From assembly GCA_013146195.2 (NCBI GenBank), contig CM028378.1, forward strand, positions 40,815,956 to 40,879,955: DNA of 64,000 bases, written 5' to 3'. This document shows, in pieces, positions 14,033 through 24,480 of the stretch. Position 1 is the stretch's first letter. Each line of letters opens with the position of its first letter. The notes beneath the pieces were generated by a model, which ran no database searches, was not told where the DNA came from, and was given only the letters and a program-made list of their open reading frames with translations. The translations under genes were made by a program, and so were the position numbers. The stretch comes from Codonopsis lanceolata. Taxonomy: Eukaryota; Streptophyta; Magnoliopsida; Asterales; Campanulaceae.

Positions 14033-15033
14033 ATGGCCCCCAAGCGTAGAAATACCGGCCCGTCCACGTCCCGCTCCGAAGAGGAGGAGCAAGATTATGA
14101 TGTCCACCGCTTCATTTCCTTTGAGGCGTCGGAGAGCTACTCTAAGAAGCTCTCCAAGACCATAATCCCTGAAAGGGGATTTAAGGCTCGAGACTTTGGC
14201 CTCCACGATAACTTTAAAACCGTAGGTGGGCTACTCTTATTGCTTCTCCGGGCGCGGCCATCGTGGCTATCGTCCGTGAATTTTATGCCAATGGGCAAAT
14301 TGGCATAGACGGTAGTGTCCTAGAGACTGTTAGTGTTAGGGGTATAGACGTTAGTTTTCGTCCCAAGACATTAATGGTTACTATGGCACTTCCAACTTTG
14401 CAGTGGTGCCGACTACAACCGCCACCTTTCGACCTATTTCTCTCGAGGCGGTTAATGCGACTATCGCAACGCCTGGTGTGGTTTGGACCTTTAACCAAAA
14501 CCCACCATTCCGTGCCCGCACTATGGAGGAGTCCTTTCTCACGAACACGGCCAAGGCCGTGTTCAAATTTATCTGTACCCGACTCATGCCTTCAAGTCAC
14601 CAACACACGGTGACTTGGGCTAAGGCAGTTTTGATCTACACCATCTTGGTGGGTGCATCGATGTTGGCCGTCTGATCAACGGCCAAATTCGGACCCTTAT
14701 TAGAGGTAACACAAATGCGGGATTCGCGTTCCCGAATTTGATTACGGCGTGTGATCATTTGGAGTCAGTGGGCTCAGATTCGGAGAGGATTAGGAAGGTG
14801 CCCGCCATTACTAGGGCTTTATTGTTTGAGCACGCTCGCCACGAGAGAGGCCCTCGCGAGGAGGCCCGAGGAGGAGGATCCGTTGGAGGCGATCTCAACC
14901 GGAGGAGATTGTCCTCCAAGTTGATATGATGAGTCGGCGGTTGGCACAAATGCGTGCCGACCGACGACTTCTTTGGTTGGGTTAACCAGGTGGGGCAAAA
15001 TGTCTCCACATATTTTGGGATGCCACCTGGCAC
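14033..15033 (+). pseudogene. Extra Athila ORF, plant transposon domain, frameshifted
   Basis: It starts MAPKRRNTGPSTSRSEEEE, with the usual basic then acidic N-terminus. It then has PERGF and, in the next frame, a W-x-x-L...VREFYANGQ block and VSVRGIDVSF. These match the putative plant transposon protein domain found after integrase in Athila elements, sometimes called env-like. The frame changes near 14235 and 14375 and there is a stop near 14672. The tail (RALLFEHARHERG) is readable to about 14929. I see no signal peptide or clear transmembrane segment in the readable part, so an envelope role is not supported here. Confidence 0.7.
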
Positions 15034-17352
15034 AATCCCCGAGTTTCGTCCTCGTTCGTTATTTCCTCCCGACTCGCCGTGAGTCGAGGCCCAAGTTTCT
15101 TCCTCTTTCGTTAGGTGGGCCTGCTATGTCCTTTTGATATTTGTCCTTCCCCATCAATCCTCTCATATGTTCCTCAATTTTGGGGACAAAATAGAAATTA
15201 AGTTTGGGGGAATTCTAAGCCCGAGTCTTAGCGGGTCCAGCCTAAGGAAGGAGTGGAGTTGGGCTACGTTTTTAGGGTGGGGAAAAATTTTCTTTTCCCT
15301 CTATCGTGTCTTCTCCTCACCCGTCTTTCTTGCTTTTTAATTTTTCTTATTTTCGGAGATGTTGCCTTGACCAGAATACTATAATATTTGGTTCTTGCGG
15401 GTACCCATTATGGGGACCCATCATCAATTGTGTCATCATCATCTCCAAATTTTTTATAAAAATTGAAAAAATCAAAAAATATTTTAATTCAAAATTTTCA
15501 TCCTCGAGTCTTTGTGTGGTAGTACTAGTCGATGAGGAGTTAATGCAATCAACCACATAACTTTTCCATAGATCATTCGGAATTTACTTGATTACGCAAA
15601 ATTCTTGATTTTCTCCAAATCTTCATGCACCTACACCGGTCATAATTATGGATTGATTAGAATAGTTTTATAAAGTTTATAGCACCATTTCATTTCAACA
15701 AAATATGCACAAGAATATGATGAATAGCCGTCCTAACATGATTGTTGCATTGAATTGTAACTTAGGGTCAATTGCATGATAAGTTAGATCCCTTGGATTT
15801 TTCTCACTAATATATCTCAAGCACACTTTCGAACCGTGTCTGCATGTTAGTCTCGATTGTCCCTACCATCTGTTTTAGCGAATGCTTATGTGAAATCCAG
15901 TGATGCTAAACATTCAACCCCACAATTCCCATAGTTGATATGATATTTTATGTGTTTTACTTTCTTAAAAACTGCATGAGCATTTGGCATTAAGATATGA
16001 TTTAGGCCATCTTTGGATCGTTTGAGCCTAAATATTCCCTGACCTTTACTAAAAATATCCCTAGTGTCCCCTTTTGAGCCTAATTAAAAAGAATGGAGTG
16101 TGCTAAGCACACATTAAACCCCATTCGACATCGTTTCTATTACCCACATTAACTTAACCTAAAAGCCTATACACTTTTAGCCTACCCTTTGAGAGAGTAG
16201 GATGTGGCTGGGGAATTAATTTTATGGGACCATTTTTCAGTCAAGCTAGTATTATGAAGACTTCTTCTTCCAAAAATATTTATAAAAATAGATCGACGAA
16301 AAATGAAATCGGAAGAAGAAGAGTGCAAGAAGATTCAAATGAAAGCATAGCTTTCAAGAGAAAATATATTAGAAAAATTCTGTTGAGAAAGATGATGAGA
16401 TATTTTTAGCTTGATATATTGTACAAAACAAGTTTGGGGGGAAAAAAGAAAAGAAAAAAAAACACCCCCACTTGTGGTCTTTGCAGGTCCTAGCCTAATT
16501 GGGAAAAACTTCCTTTTGCTTGGAAGTATTAGGGGTAAAGGGTAGTCTTGCTCTCTCACTTTGAATTCTAATCCCTTTCCATCATATCCCCCAACACCAT
16601 GGCCTTACATTACAAGCTATTAAAGACCTATTGATCTTCTTGCCAATGCTTGTGTTTGTTATTTTGATGGTAAGGCATGTAAAATTGATCTAACACTTCA
16701 TAATCACATTATTCGCAAAGCTCACTGTGTTAGCATAATCTTAGCTATTACAAGTAATTGGGATAGGAGAGCATTGTATGTCATACATAGAAGTGCATGG
16801 GATGGATGTATAAGTTTTTAAAATCCTTGGTGATCTCTCTTTCTGTAATAGACCGGGTTTGGATGGTAGATCTCATACTCTATGTTGCATTGGTTTTAAT
16901 TAAACTCTGATTTTCATATGAATGTGGTGCTTAGCTTAATAAAACTGTTTTAGTCAAGATATTCTCTAAGATTTGATCACACACACGGAGAAAGTAAGAC
17001 TAGTAGCAGTTTTGAGTATAAGTCAGTTGGTTTTATGTGATTAGTCTACACATATGTGGTGAGCATCTGACTGAGACTACTTTGTTATGCCATGCTATTA
17101 TGACTTGAGGTTGAATCCAAAAAGATTTTTGTTTTATTTTTAGTATAGTTTTTACTTGCTTTTGTATTTGTCAGTTTTTGTATTTATCTACATAGTTGAG
17201 TCACTCGTAAGAGTCTCCTTGAGTTTGTGGGTTTCTAGAGGAGTGTAAATAGTGTCACCCTCCAAAAAGATTTTCGTTATTTTTGTTTGTTTATTTTTGT
17301 ATTTATAAGTATTGTTTACTCGTGGACGAGCAAAGTTTAAGTTTGGGGTATT
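15034..17352 (+). other. Athila 3' untranslated region
   Basis: No credible coding sequence was seen. The region is A/T-rich with further AAGTTTGGGG motifs at 15199-15212 (TAAGTTTGGGGGAA) and 16430-16460 (AAGTTTGGGGGG then a long A/G run). The terminal one at 17339-17352 abuts the 3' LTR and is the expected polypurine tract. Confidence 0.6.
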
Positions 17353-17545
17353 TGATCGATGTATTTTATACGTCGATATCATGTACTTTATGACTTAAAT
17401 TGAGCGATTCCACGAGGCTTAAATTTCTTGATATGTGTTTTCGGTTGTTTTATGAGTTTCGAGGTTTTAGGTGAAATTATATGAATTATGAGGCTTTTTG
17501 GTGAAAATTCAAGAAGGGGCCAAAGTGTAAATTGAAGATTAAGAA
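17353..17545 (+). repeat. Athila 3' LTR, first 193 bp
   Basis: It starts TGATCGATGTATTTTATACG like the 5' LTR and follows it with about 10 percent difference. The assembly gap cuts it off. Confidence 0.92.
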
Positions 17546-17645
17546 NNNNNNNNNNNNNNNNNNNNNNNNNNNNNNNNNNNNNNNNNNNNNNNNNNNNNNN
17601 NNNNNNNNNNNNNNNNNNNNNNNNNNNNNNNNNNNNNNNNNNNNN
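17546..17645. other. Assembly gap (100 N)
   Basis: There are exactly 100 N, the conventional size for an unknown gap. The left side is an Athila 3' LTR on the plus strand. The right side is a Tat integrase on the minus strand. The true distance and order are unknown. Confidence 0.99.
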
Positions 17646-18060
17646 TGATCCTCGGTTATGCTAGCCAGTGGCTTTGCTTCTATCCATTTGGTGAAGTAGT
17701 CAACGGCCACTATCACATACTCACATCCATATTTTGCTTTGGGAAAGGGACCACAAGATCAATTCCCACATGTCAAAGGCCATGCCGCAACTATTCTGAG
17801 TTTGTAAACCGAGGGTACCCGAGGAATGTTTGCAAATCTTTGCATTTATCACACTTCCTTACATATTCCACATTGCGTCTCTCCTCATGCTCGGCCAATA
17901 ATAGCAACTGTGGAAATTCATCTTGTCTGACAGGGTCCTCGCTCCAGGGTGTCCCCCGCACTCGCCCTCATGCACTTCAGCCAGCAAATCATTCACCATT
18001 TCTGGTCATATGCATCAAAGGAGAGGCTTTGTATTCGATCGCTTATAGAGCATGCCTCCA
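17646..18060 (-). pseudogene. Tat integrase, N-terminal part only
   Basis: On the minus strand, the HHCC zinc region is readable near 17760-18000 (HEGECGGHPGAR then a CxxC region, partly out of frame). The core start (VAVDYFTKWIEAKPLA) ends at the gap. The D-D-E core beyond the first Asp region is not in the window. Integrase would insert element cDNA. Confidence 0.75.
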
Positions 18061-19058
18061 ATAACCGAGTATCTGCACGCTCGGTTTCTGATAATTTGGG
18101 CTTCACTTTTCCCTTCTGGTAGAGTGCCCTGCTCAATGTAATCTTTAATGTCGTCGATCCAACATCTTGGAGTTTCAGCGACGACCATAACTTCTTCATA
18201 GCTAATGGCTGGGATTTTGAGGAACATGAGCTCGATACTAGGAGGGACCTCTTCGGCCTCCGAGGATGCAATTTTAGAGAGATGATCAGCTCGAGAATTT
18301 CCCTCTCTAAGGATCTGTTCTAACTCCCAATACTTGAAACGAGTCAACAGTTTCTGTGTCAATTGCTGGTATTTAGCCAATATTGGGTGATTTGCTTCGT
18401 ATTCACCCAGTATTTGTTTTACCACCAACTGAGAGTCGCTGTAGATCACTATATCTTCAGCCCCTAAGGCTAATGCGAGCTCGATTCCAGCGATCAAGGC
18501 TTCATATTCGGCCTGGTTATTTGATGTCTTGAACTGGAATCTTAAAGCCATGTCGATTTCTCCTGAATCTGGGATACTCAATGAGAGCCCAGCTCCACTC
18601 CTCTCTGCCCCTGCAGATCCATCCACGAACAAGGTCCAATATAAAAGTGGCCTTGTTTTTGTTTGCTCGCCAGAGGTTGTCGCTTTTATGCTCGCTGGGG
18701 TAATCCTTCGAGCATTCTCTTGCTCGCCTTCTGGTCGAGTAAACGAAGTCTCAGCTATAAAGTCGGCCAAGACCTGTGCTCGGATCGTTTTTCTGGCCTC
18801 ATAGCTGATGTCATACCCGGAAAGCTCTACCGACCATTTCAACATCCTGCCCGCCATATCGGGTTTGTGCATGATCTTTCTTAAAGGGAAATCGGTGTAC
18901 ACTATGATCGAGTGCGCCTGGAAGTAAGCTTTTAGTTTCCGCGCAGCAATGATCAATGCGAGAACCAATTTTTCAACTTCCAAATATCTCCCTCCACATC
19001 GTAAGTGCGTGAGAGCGTAGTAGATCGGCCTCACGAATGTTGTCTTCCTCTCGACCAA
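18015..19058 (-). pseudogene. Tat dual RNase H region (gypsy type plus archaeal-like)
   Basis: This is one open stretch of 347 codons. The first part is the connection/RT-linked RNase H, with YLEVEKLVLALIIAARKLKAYF, VYTDFPLRKIM and LADFIAE. A second RNase H follows a linker, with FVDGSAG (D), NNQAEYEALIAG (E), IYSDSQLVVKQ (D) and RADHLSKIA (D). All four acidic residues of this domain are present. Two tandem RNase H domains are known for Tat elements. Downstream, the same frame runs into the integrase N-terminus. It is the longest intact stretch of this element. Confidence 0.85.
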
Positions 19059-20288
19059 GGCTGCGGCGGCCGAGAGTCGATCGCAGCAAGTAAATGTATA
19101 GCTTCTCCTCGGGTATTGGGATCTTGAGGAGTGGTGGTCGACCTAGATACTCTACGGAGTTCTTCAAAGCTCTTGTGCGTATCTTTTTGTCCATTCAAAT
19201 TCGCCCCTTTCAATACCTTGAAGAAGGGCAAGCTCTTTCAGTTTGGCGATTTGGCGATGAAGCGGCTAAGAGCCGTGATCCGACCATTAAGCTGTTGGAC
19301 ATATTTAATCGAGGATGGTACGTCCATGGTCGTCAGGGCTTTTATCTTCTCCGGATTAGCCTCAATTCCTCTCTCATTCACCATATAGCCGAGGAACTTT
19401 CCCTCTGTCACACCGAATGCACATTTGGCCGGGTTGAGCTTCATCTTGTTCTTTCGCAATTTGAGAAAGTTTCTCTCAAATCTTTGGCATGGTCGGAATG
19501 CTTCGTTTTGATAACCATGTCATCAATGTAGGCCTCCACATTTTACGCCTAGCGGTCCCCGAACACCTTATTCACCATTCTCTGGTATGTAGCCCCCGCG
19601 TTCTTGAGGCCAAAAGGCATCATTGTGTAGCAATATAACCCGCCAGACTTGCTCGAATCTTTGTGTGTATGGTCGACCAACCACATCTGATCGATGATAT
19701 CCTGAATATGCATCTACAAAACTCAGAATTTTGTGCCCCGATATGGAGTCCACAAGTTGGTCGATTCGGGGTAATGGATACCAATCTTTTGGGCAAGCTT
19801 TATTTAGATCGGTAAAATCTACACACATTCGCCATTTCCCAGTTACTTTTTTTTACCATAACTACATTTGCTATCCAGGTTGCATACAAGACTTCTTTAA
19901 TAATTTTGGCTTTCAACAACTTCGACACTTCTTCCTTGATAGCTGTTTGCTTTTCTGAGGAAAAGATTCGTGCCTTCTGTTGTATTGGAATGAAGTGCGG
20001 GTCGATGCTCAGGCGGTGCATAGCGGCGTCCTCGCTAATTCCCTCCATATCGTCAATCCTCCAGGCGAACACATCCAAGCTTTCTTTTAGTAGCTTGATG
20101 ATCGCTGCTCGCTCTTCTTTGGGGATTTCTCTTCCTACTCGGACTTTCTGCTCGGGGAAATCGAGGTTGATCACAATTTCGTCTAAATCGTCATTTGGCT
20201 CGATGGCCGGTTGGTGATCAATGTCCAGGCTTTCAATGGTGATTACTTTGGTGACTACCGGGCTTTTTGTGTGCTCTGCGGTAGTCAT
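19058..20288 (-). pseudogene. Tat reverse transcriptase, frameshifted
   Basis: The minus-strand frame 20288-19800 holds FAWRIDDMEGIS, the primer-grip-side block before RT, and ANVVMVKKSN. The frame 19828-19568 holds MCVDFTDLNKACPKD and SFVDAYSGYH with a catalytic Asp. The Y-I-D-D motif (EAYIDDMVIK) is readable around 19510-19545. The frame 19459-19238 has KCAFGV and FLGYMVNERGIEANPEKI. At least three frame changes separate these blocks, so no enzyme can be made. Confidence 0.85.
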
Positions 20289-20433
20289 TGTGCCAATTAG
20301 AAGGCCTCCTGTTTTCCCTTTTTTGAGCTTAGGCGAGTTCCCACCGCTTGTTCCATGGAAACGATTTAACGCTGGCGTTCCCGGCTTGTGTCTCGGGCCG
20401 CATGCGGCTGCGTTCCCGGCTTCGCTCTAACTG

Positions 20434-20982
20434 CTATGCTTGGGTTGGTTCAGGAAATGTCGGTATTATTTCCTCTTCTGTTTCTCGACTTCTTTTGGTC
20501 GACCTGCTGATTTCGACCACCTCTCCCTCGGGCAAGGAAATCACCACCTTTTCTTTTTGGGTTTTCTCCTTGTAGATATACTCCAAAGTACTTGAGGCAT
20601 CATTCAAAACCATTCCAATCCCTTGTTCAGCAGGGTATTTGACTCTTTGATGGGCCATGGATGCCACCATTTGAAATTTTGTCTAGGAGGGTGAGCCGAG
20701 TATGGCGTTATATGGGGATGGTAGGTCAAGCACTAGAAAATCAATCTCCTCCGTTCGAGGAGTATTGGTTTCTTCCCCGAGGATCACCGAGAGCGTGATG
20801 ATTCCTTTCACCGCCACTTTGTGCCCGGTGAAACCTTCCAACTGTACACTGCTTGGTCTGAGGTGGGCGTTCCCCAACCCCATTTCCTTAAAGCATGCGT
20901 AGTACAGGATATCCCTTCCTGCCCCTGTATCTATGAGAACTCGTTTCACCTCGCTATTGTGAATCCTCACTCGCAGAGTCAA
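20434..20982 (-). pseudogene. Tat aspartic protease
   Basis: The frame 20982-20683 holds the active site LIDTGAGRDILYY (D-T-G) and the conserved FLVLDLPSPYNAILG block. A TAG stop at about 20682 interrupts the reading just after LGSPS. It continues in the same frame with FQMVASMAHQRVKYP, the usual post-protease block, to about 20434. One nonsense mutation therefore separates protease from its C-terminal tail. Confidence 0.82.
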
Positions 20983-21042
20983 AGGTTGTTAGCGGCGATC
21001 GACTACTGAGCTCGCTTGCCGAAGGTGATTCCTCCTGCTTCA

Positions 21043-22870
21043 TCAGATCGTGGCATCATGTGAACCACATGCTTCAAATTGTAGATCATGTTCTTTAGCT
21101 GGGTTCCACTTGGTGACGCTTTCCACGATTGTGTTAATCACATTCCTCGGTCCTCCATTATCTGGCCGAGGATTCTGATGTCTTTCTGGCTCTCTCGGCC
21201 TGTCTTGCTGGTCATTTCCTCTTCGCTCAAACCTCCTGAGCTCACCTCTGTCAATCAACTTTTGGATAGCCTTCTTCAAGTTGATGCAATCCTCGGTCGT
21301 ATGGCCGATATCTTTGTGGTAGGCACATCGTTTGTTGGGGTTGCGAGGGTATCGAGTTTCTTTCAATGGGTAAGGTCTACCGATTTTATCCTGGTCGAGC
21401 AGGACATTCATTATGTGCTCACGACTAGCATTGAGTGGTGTCCAGTCAACATCGTCCCACACATTTTTTCCTCTATTATCATCCTCCTTATTATTCGATC
21501 CTCGACCACCTTTGTTCGAGTGGTCCTGCTCTTTCTTCTTTCCCTCTTTCTTTTCATCGCCTCCTTCTTCGCATCCTTCGGTATTGATTACCCGAATTGC
21601 GTGGGCGCACATTTCCCGACCGAGAGGTTTGGTCGCTAAGAAGCATCATTTCCTGCCTCATCAGTCCCTGTTGTAGGCCGGAGATGAAGCACATCTTAAT
21701 CGACTCCTCCGAAATATACGGTATCTGGTCTACCATGGCCATGAACCTATCCATGTAGAGTTGGTTGGATTCATTAATCCGTTGTTGGATCCCACAAAGT
21801 CGATTAGCTTCTTTAATTTGGTCGGAGCCCGAGGCAAATCAAGCGGTTGACAAACATCGCCTCAATTGCCCCAACTTTCTACGGAATCCAATGGCAGGCC
21901 CACGTATACCATTTCGTAGCTTTCCCTTTAATGTCATAAAAATCTTTTCCCCGTGCATCCTCATCTTCGAGCAACCTGCATTCATTTTTACCTCAAAGCT
22001 TGCCATGTGATCTACATCATTGGTGAGGCCTTGGTATGGCTCGAAGATGGGAATCTTTTATCCGGGAGGGGGCTTTCCTCATTCTTTCTTGAACGGGCCA
22101 TTCTTGGCGGGGAGGCAATAGCATGGGTTTGCCACTTCTCCATGGCCTCTAATTGACCTTTTAAGAATTTTACCTCCCTCGGCCGACACCAGAGAAGGTT
22201 TTCGGTCGATATTTTCTGGTCGCTCCGACCACTCTTGGGTATCCCGCACCTGATTCTTTGGGAATGTGTGCAATGCCCACATGTTCTAGTTTTGTTTGCC
22301 TCCTGTCCTCGGCCTAGATTCCCTTCCTCGCTCCTTTCTCGTGCTCGCCGAGCGCTTAGATTCATTGGGAAATGTTAGGCTTTGAACACCGGGCTTAGTG
22401 CTTGCTCGCCGCTCTTTTCCTAGCCCCTGGATTTTGCACGGGCCGGATATAGCTTTCCCTTTTCCCTTCCCTTTGAGGCGGCGTCTTGTATGGCCGGGTT
22501 CGCTCTTCTCGAGGCTTAGTCGTAGCCGTTATCTTTTCCTCAACGGCTCGAACATTTTGAGCTCTGCTACTGATTCCTCGCAAAGTAAGATTTCGGCGTT
22601 CCTGCATTTTTACCTCTATGAGGAGCTTTTCCCTGCTCAGCTGGTCCATCTCCTCCGCTCGAGGTTGATCCACTTGAGCTTCCTCGCCTACATTACGCGC
22701 ATGCACGACGCTTGGGCGACCTCGCCGTTGCTTTTGAGGTCATCGGTTCTATATCTACCTCCGTTAATTTGCTTGCCGGTGAGGGTGGTAGTTTGTTCGC
22801 TCCTCCCGGTTGGTTTTGCTTGGTAGAGTCCTGTTGATCCATTGGTTACGAATTCGCACTTTACTTGCAA
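21043..22870 (-). pseudogene. Tat gag, fragmented
   Basis: The N-terminal pieces are at 22870-22395 (charged, Glu/Arg-rich). The capsid core follows in broken frames around 21554-22365, with the recognisable tail FMAMVDQIPYISEESIKMCF at 21754-21690. The nucleocapsid part, 21612-21043, is Lys/Glu/Gly-rich and carries the knuckle CAYHKDIGHTTEDC (CX2HX4HX4C as usually written for Tat) followed by LKKAIQKLI. Gag forms the virus-like particle and binds RNA. The middle third is too damaged to delimit. Confidence 0.75.
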
Positions 22871-22871
22871 C

Positions 22872-22889
22872 GCTCCCGCAACGGAACCA
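22872..22889 (-). other. Candidate primer-binding site of the 17.6-23.7 kb Tat element
   Basis: On the minus strand TGGTTCCGTTGCGGGAGC starts 2 bp after the LTR end. The 39435-50673 element has nearly the same site (TGGTTCCATTGCCGGGA). The complementary tRNA was not identified. Confidence 0.55.
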
Positions 22890-22891
22890 CT

Positions 22892-23721
22892 TGATCACGC
22901 CACGAAGACGGTGATCGAGCCGGGTATGGCAAATTCACGAATGGACCACTGAGACGTGTCCGGCCCTGGTGGTCACGGCCGGTGTAACGCGGACGGAGGT
23001 ACCGACTTGATAAGGATATCTGGCTTGGTGGTTGATCTTAGTTGATAGGTACTGAAAGCAAGACTACCGTTGTGGTGTTGGGCCAGCCTCAGTGAGAGTC
23101 AAGAATGGTGATATATGGTATGCCTGAGCTAGGCGCTCCCTTAACTTCGGTCGTTGTATGAGAGTAATCTCTTTGTGTGTTTTGTCTATCACCAGCAGTA
23201 TAGTAAGTTTGCAATGTTAAGTTATCTTACCTTTTTTGAAGGGAAAGGCTTCCTTTTATAGTAGCTTAGATTTGGAGTCATGATTGGTATGGGGGTCCCA
23301 ACAGTGGGACTTGTTCCCCTGGCTCCGCTTGTCGGGCAGCCTCGAGTGGTCAACAACAGTTGCGTGTGCAGATGGATTGTAGGCGCTGAGTAAGCCGATA
23401 AAGGTATAGCGGCTTGCATGGCTTGCTCCTCGGCTCTTGTGGGGAGGGCACGGATGCTAGTACAGGCTACCTGCTAAACTGCCTTATCCCGAGAAGATGT
23501 CGGCGAGCATAGGTGATCCTCGATCGTATGGCTCTGCAGTTGATTCATGATCGCCTGTCACTGTGCTCTCTGGCAGTCAGGTCGCCGGTACCTCGTCGGT
23601 TGGTTAGTGATTGTCGATGATGATCGACCGGGAATGGTCTTCGGCCTCTGGTGGACCGCATCGAGCCTAGTTGGAATCCACGTGGTCGGCCCACGCAGGG
23701 GGACCTGTGCGGGTCCCATCA
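22892..23721 (-). repeat. Tat 5' LTR (about 830 bp)
   Basis: On the plus strand it begins TGATCACGCC next to the primer site and is taken to end at ...CCCATCA (TGAT...ATCA ends). A minus-strand TATAAAAG lies at 23253-23260. It shares its start and the block GGATATCTGGCTTG with the LTR at 51374. The outer end is inferred from the terminal inverted bases and the start of GH1 homology at 23727. Confidence 0.65.
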
Positions 23722-23726
23722 CCACC

Positions 23727-23879
23727 AAACAAGGTTCCGTTGGAATAAATATCTATGCATATTGGTTTGTTCCTTATACAAACTCAATTGAAGACAAAAT
23801 TGCAACCCAAAGAGCCATTGACTTCTATATTGGGTGGTACATTCCCAAGAAACCATCGAGTGGCCAACCTAATTGTTAA
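23727..23879 (+). pseudogene. Glycosyl hydrolase family 1 (beta-glucosidase) exon fragment
   Basis: The plus-strand reading KQGSVGINIYAYWFVPYTNS, then EDKIATQRAIDFYIGW, matches the GH1 block of plant beta-glucosidases. That block has the form G-x-I/V-G-I...W-x-x-P-x-x-N/D-S...D...A-x-x-R-A-x-D-F-x-x-G-W, in the middle of the protein before the D-P-L...G-x-Y-P segment. After GW the reading diverges and stops at 23877-23879. No catalytic Glu block and no other exon was found nearby. It begins at the edge of the Tat LTR, so the retrotransposon may have landed in this gene. It may instead be a captured fragment. This is the only recognisable cellular coding sequence in the window. Confidence 0.7.
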
Positions 23880-24480
23880 AATTTCTCCAATTTATTCTTT
23901 TGTCATATCATCAAACACTGAGTGCAATTTTCATTATTAATGTTTACTAAGTTAAAGGATGAAATTAATCTCATTATTCACTATTCTCAAACCATAGGAA
24001 CAAAAAACTAAGAATAGTTGCAGATAGTAAGTGTTATTCGAGAAACTAAATGTGTCCTCAAAATTTGCTACAATGAATAACAATCAATTTTAATAGATTT
24101 TTACATGTTGAACCTGGTAGGTCAACAATAAGTGTCCATTGTATCGCCAACTACTTCGATAACCAATAAACAAAACTCCAAGACGCTCATCAAAGAAAAT
24201 CACGAAAATTGAATTGAAATTTCAAAGGATGGAGGGACTTATGGTGGAGAACTTGTCCCGCAAGGCCGGGAGTAATAATGAAAGGAAGTGGTGAGCGGTA
24301 GACCACCCGATTGCGTGATATGATACCGATAAAAAGAGAGAGCGAGAGAGAAGAGGGGGATGCGACGCGAACAAGATGGAGAAGGTTTAGGGTTTTCTAA
24401 CGCTAAGCTAAAAACAATTTACCGTGTCTTTGTTGGTGGGGAAAATAGACCGCGGAAATAATCCCGCCTTTATTTTTCGG
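23880..24480. other. Intergenic DNA between GH1 fragment and CACTA end
   Basis: No clear coding sequence. 24236-24420 on the minus strand looks like a plant 5' UTR (AAACCCTAAACC and CTCTCTCTCGCTC-type runs) and could be a captured leader, but no protein was recognised. Confidence 0.35.

Larger units (their letters stand above)
6148..17545 (+). mobile_element. Athila-like Ty3/gypsy element, 3' LTR cut by gap
   Basis: Both LTR starts are visible (6148 and 17353), with about 10 kb of internal sequence between them. The order is primer site, gag, protease, RT, RNase H, integrase, a conserved post-integrase segment ending GGGAGGCAACCC, an extra ORF, a long A/T-rich 3' UTR and a polypurine-like AAGTTTGGGG before the 3' LTR. 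The tRNA-Asp primer site, the DLGAS protease and the extra ORF place it near Athila. The two LTR starts differ by roughly one base in ten over 193 bp by eye, so the copy is old. Frames are broken throughout. Confidence 0.9.
17646..23721 (-). mobile_element. Tat-lineage Ty3/gypsy element, minus strand, 3' part missing
   Basis: From right to left: 5' LTR (22892-23721), primer site, gag, protease, RT, dual RNase H and the start of integrase, which runs into the gap. The zinc knuckle CAYHKDIGHTTEDC and the second, archaeal-like RNase H identify the Tat lineage. The LTR is similar to the one at 51374-51862. Everything downstream of the integrase core is missing. Frames are broken in most genes. 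Confidence 0.85.

Noticed and set aside
14033..15033. Calling the extra Athila ORF an envelope gene
   Set aside because: No signal peptide or membrane segment is visible. The readable blocks fit the plant transposon domain instead.
17486..17716. Reading frame crossing the N gap
   Set aside because: Its middle is unknown sequence. The two sides belong to different elements.
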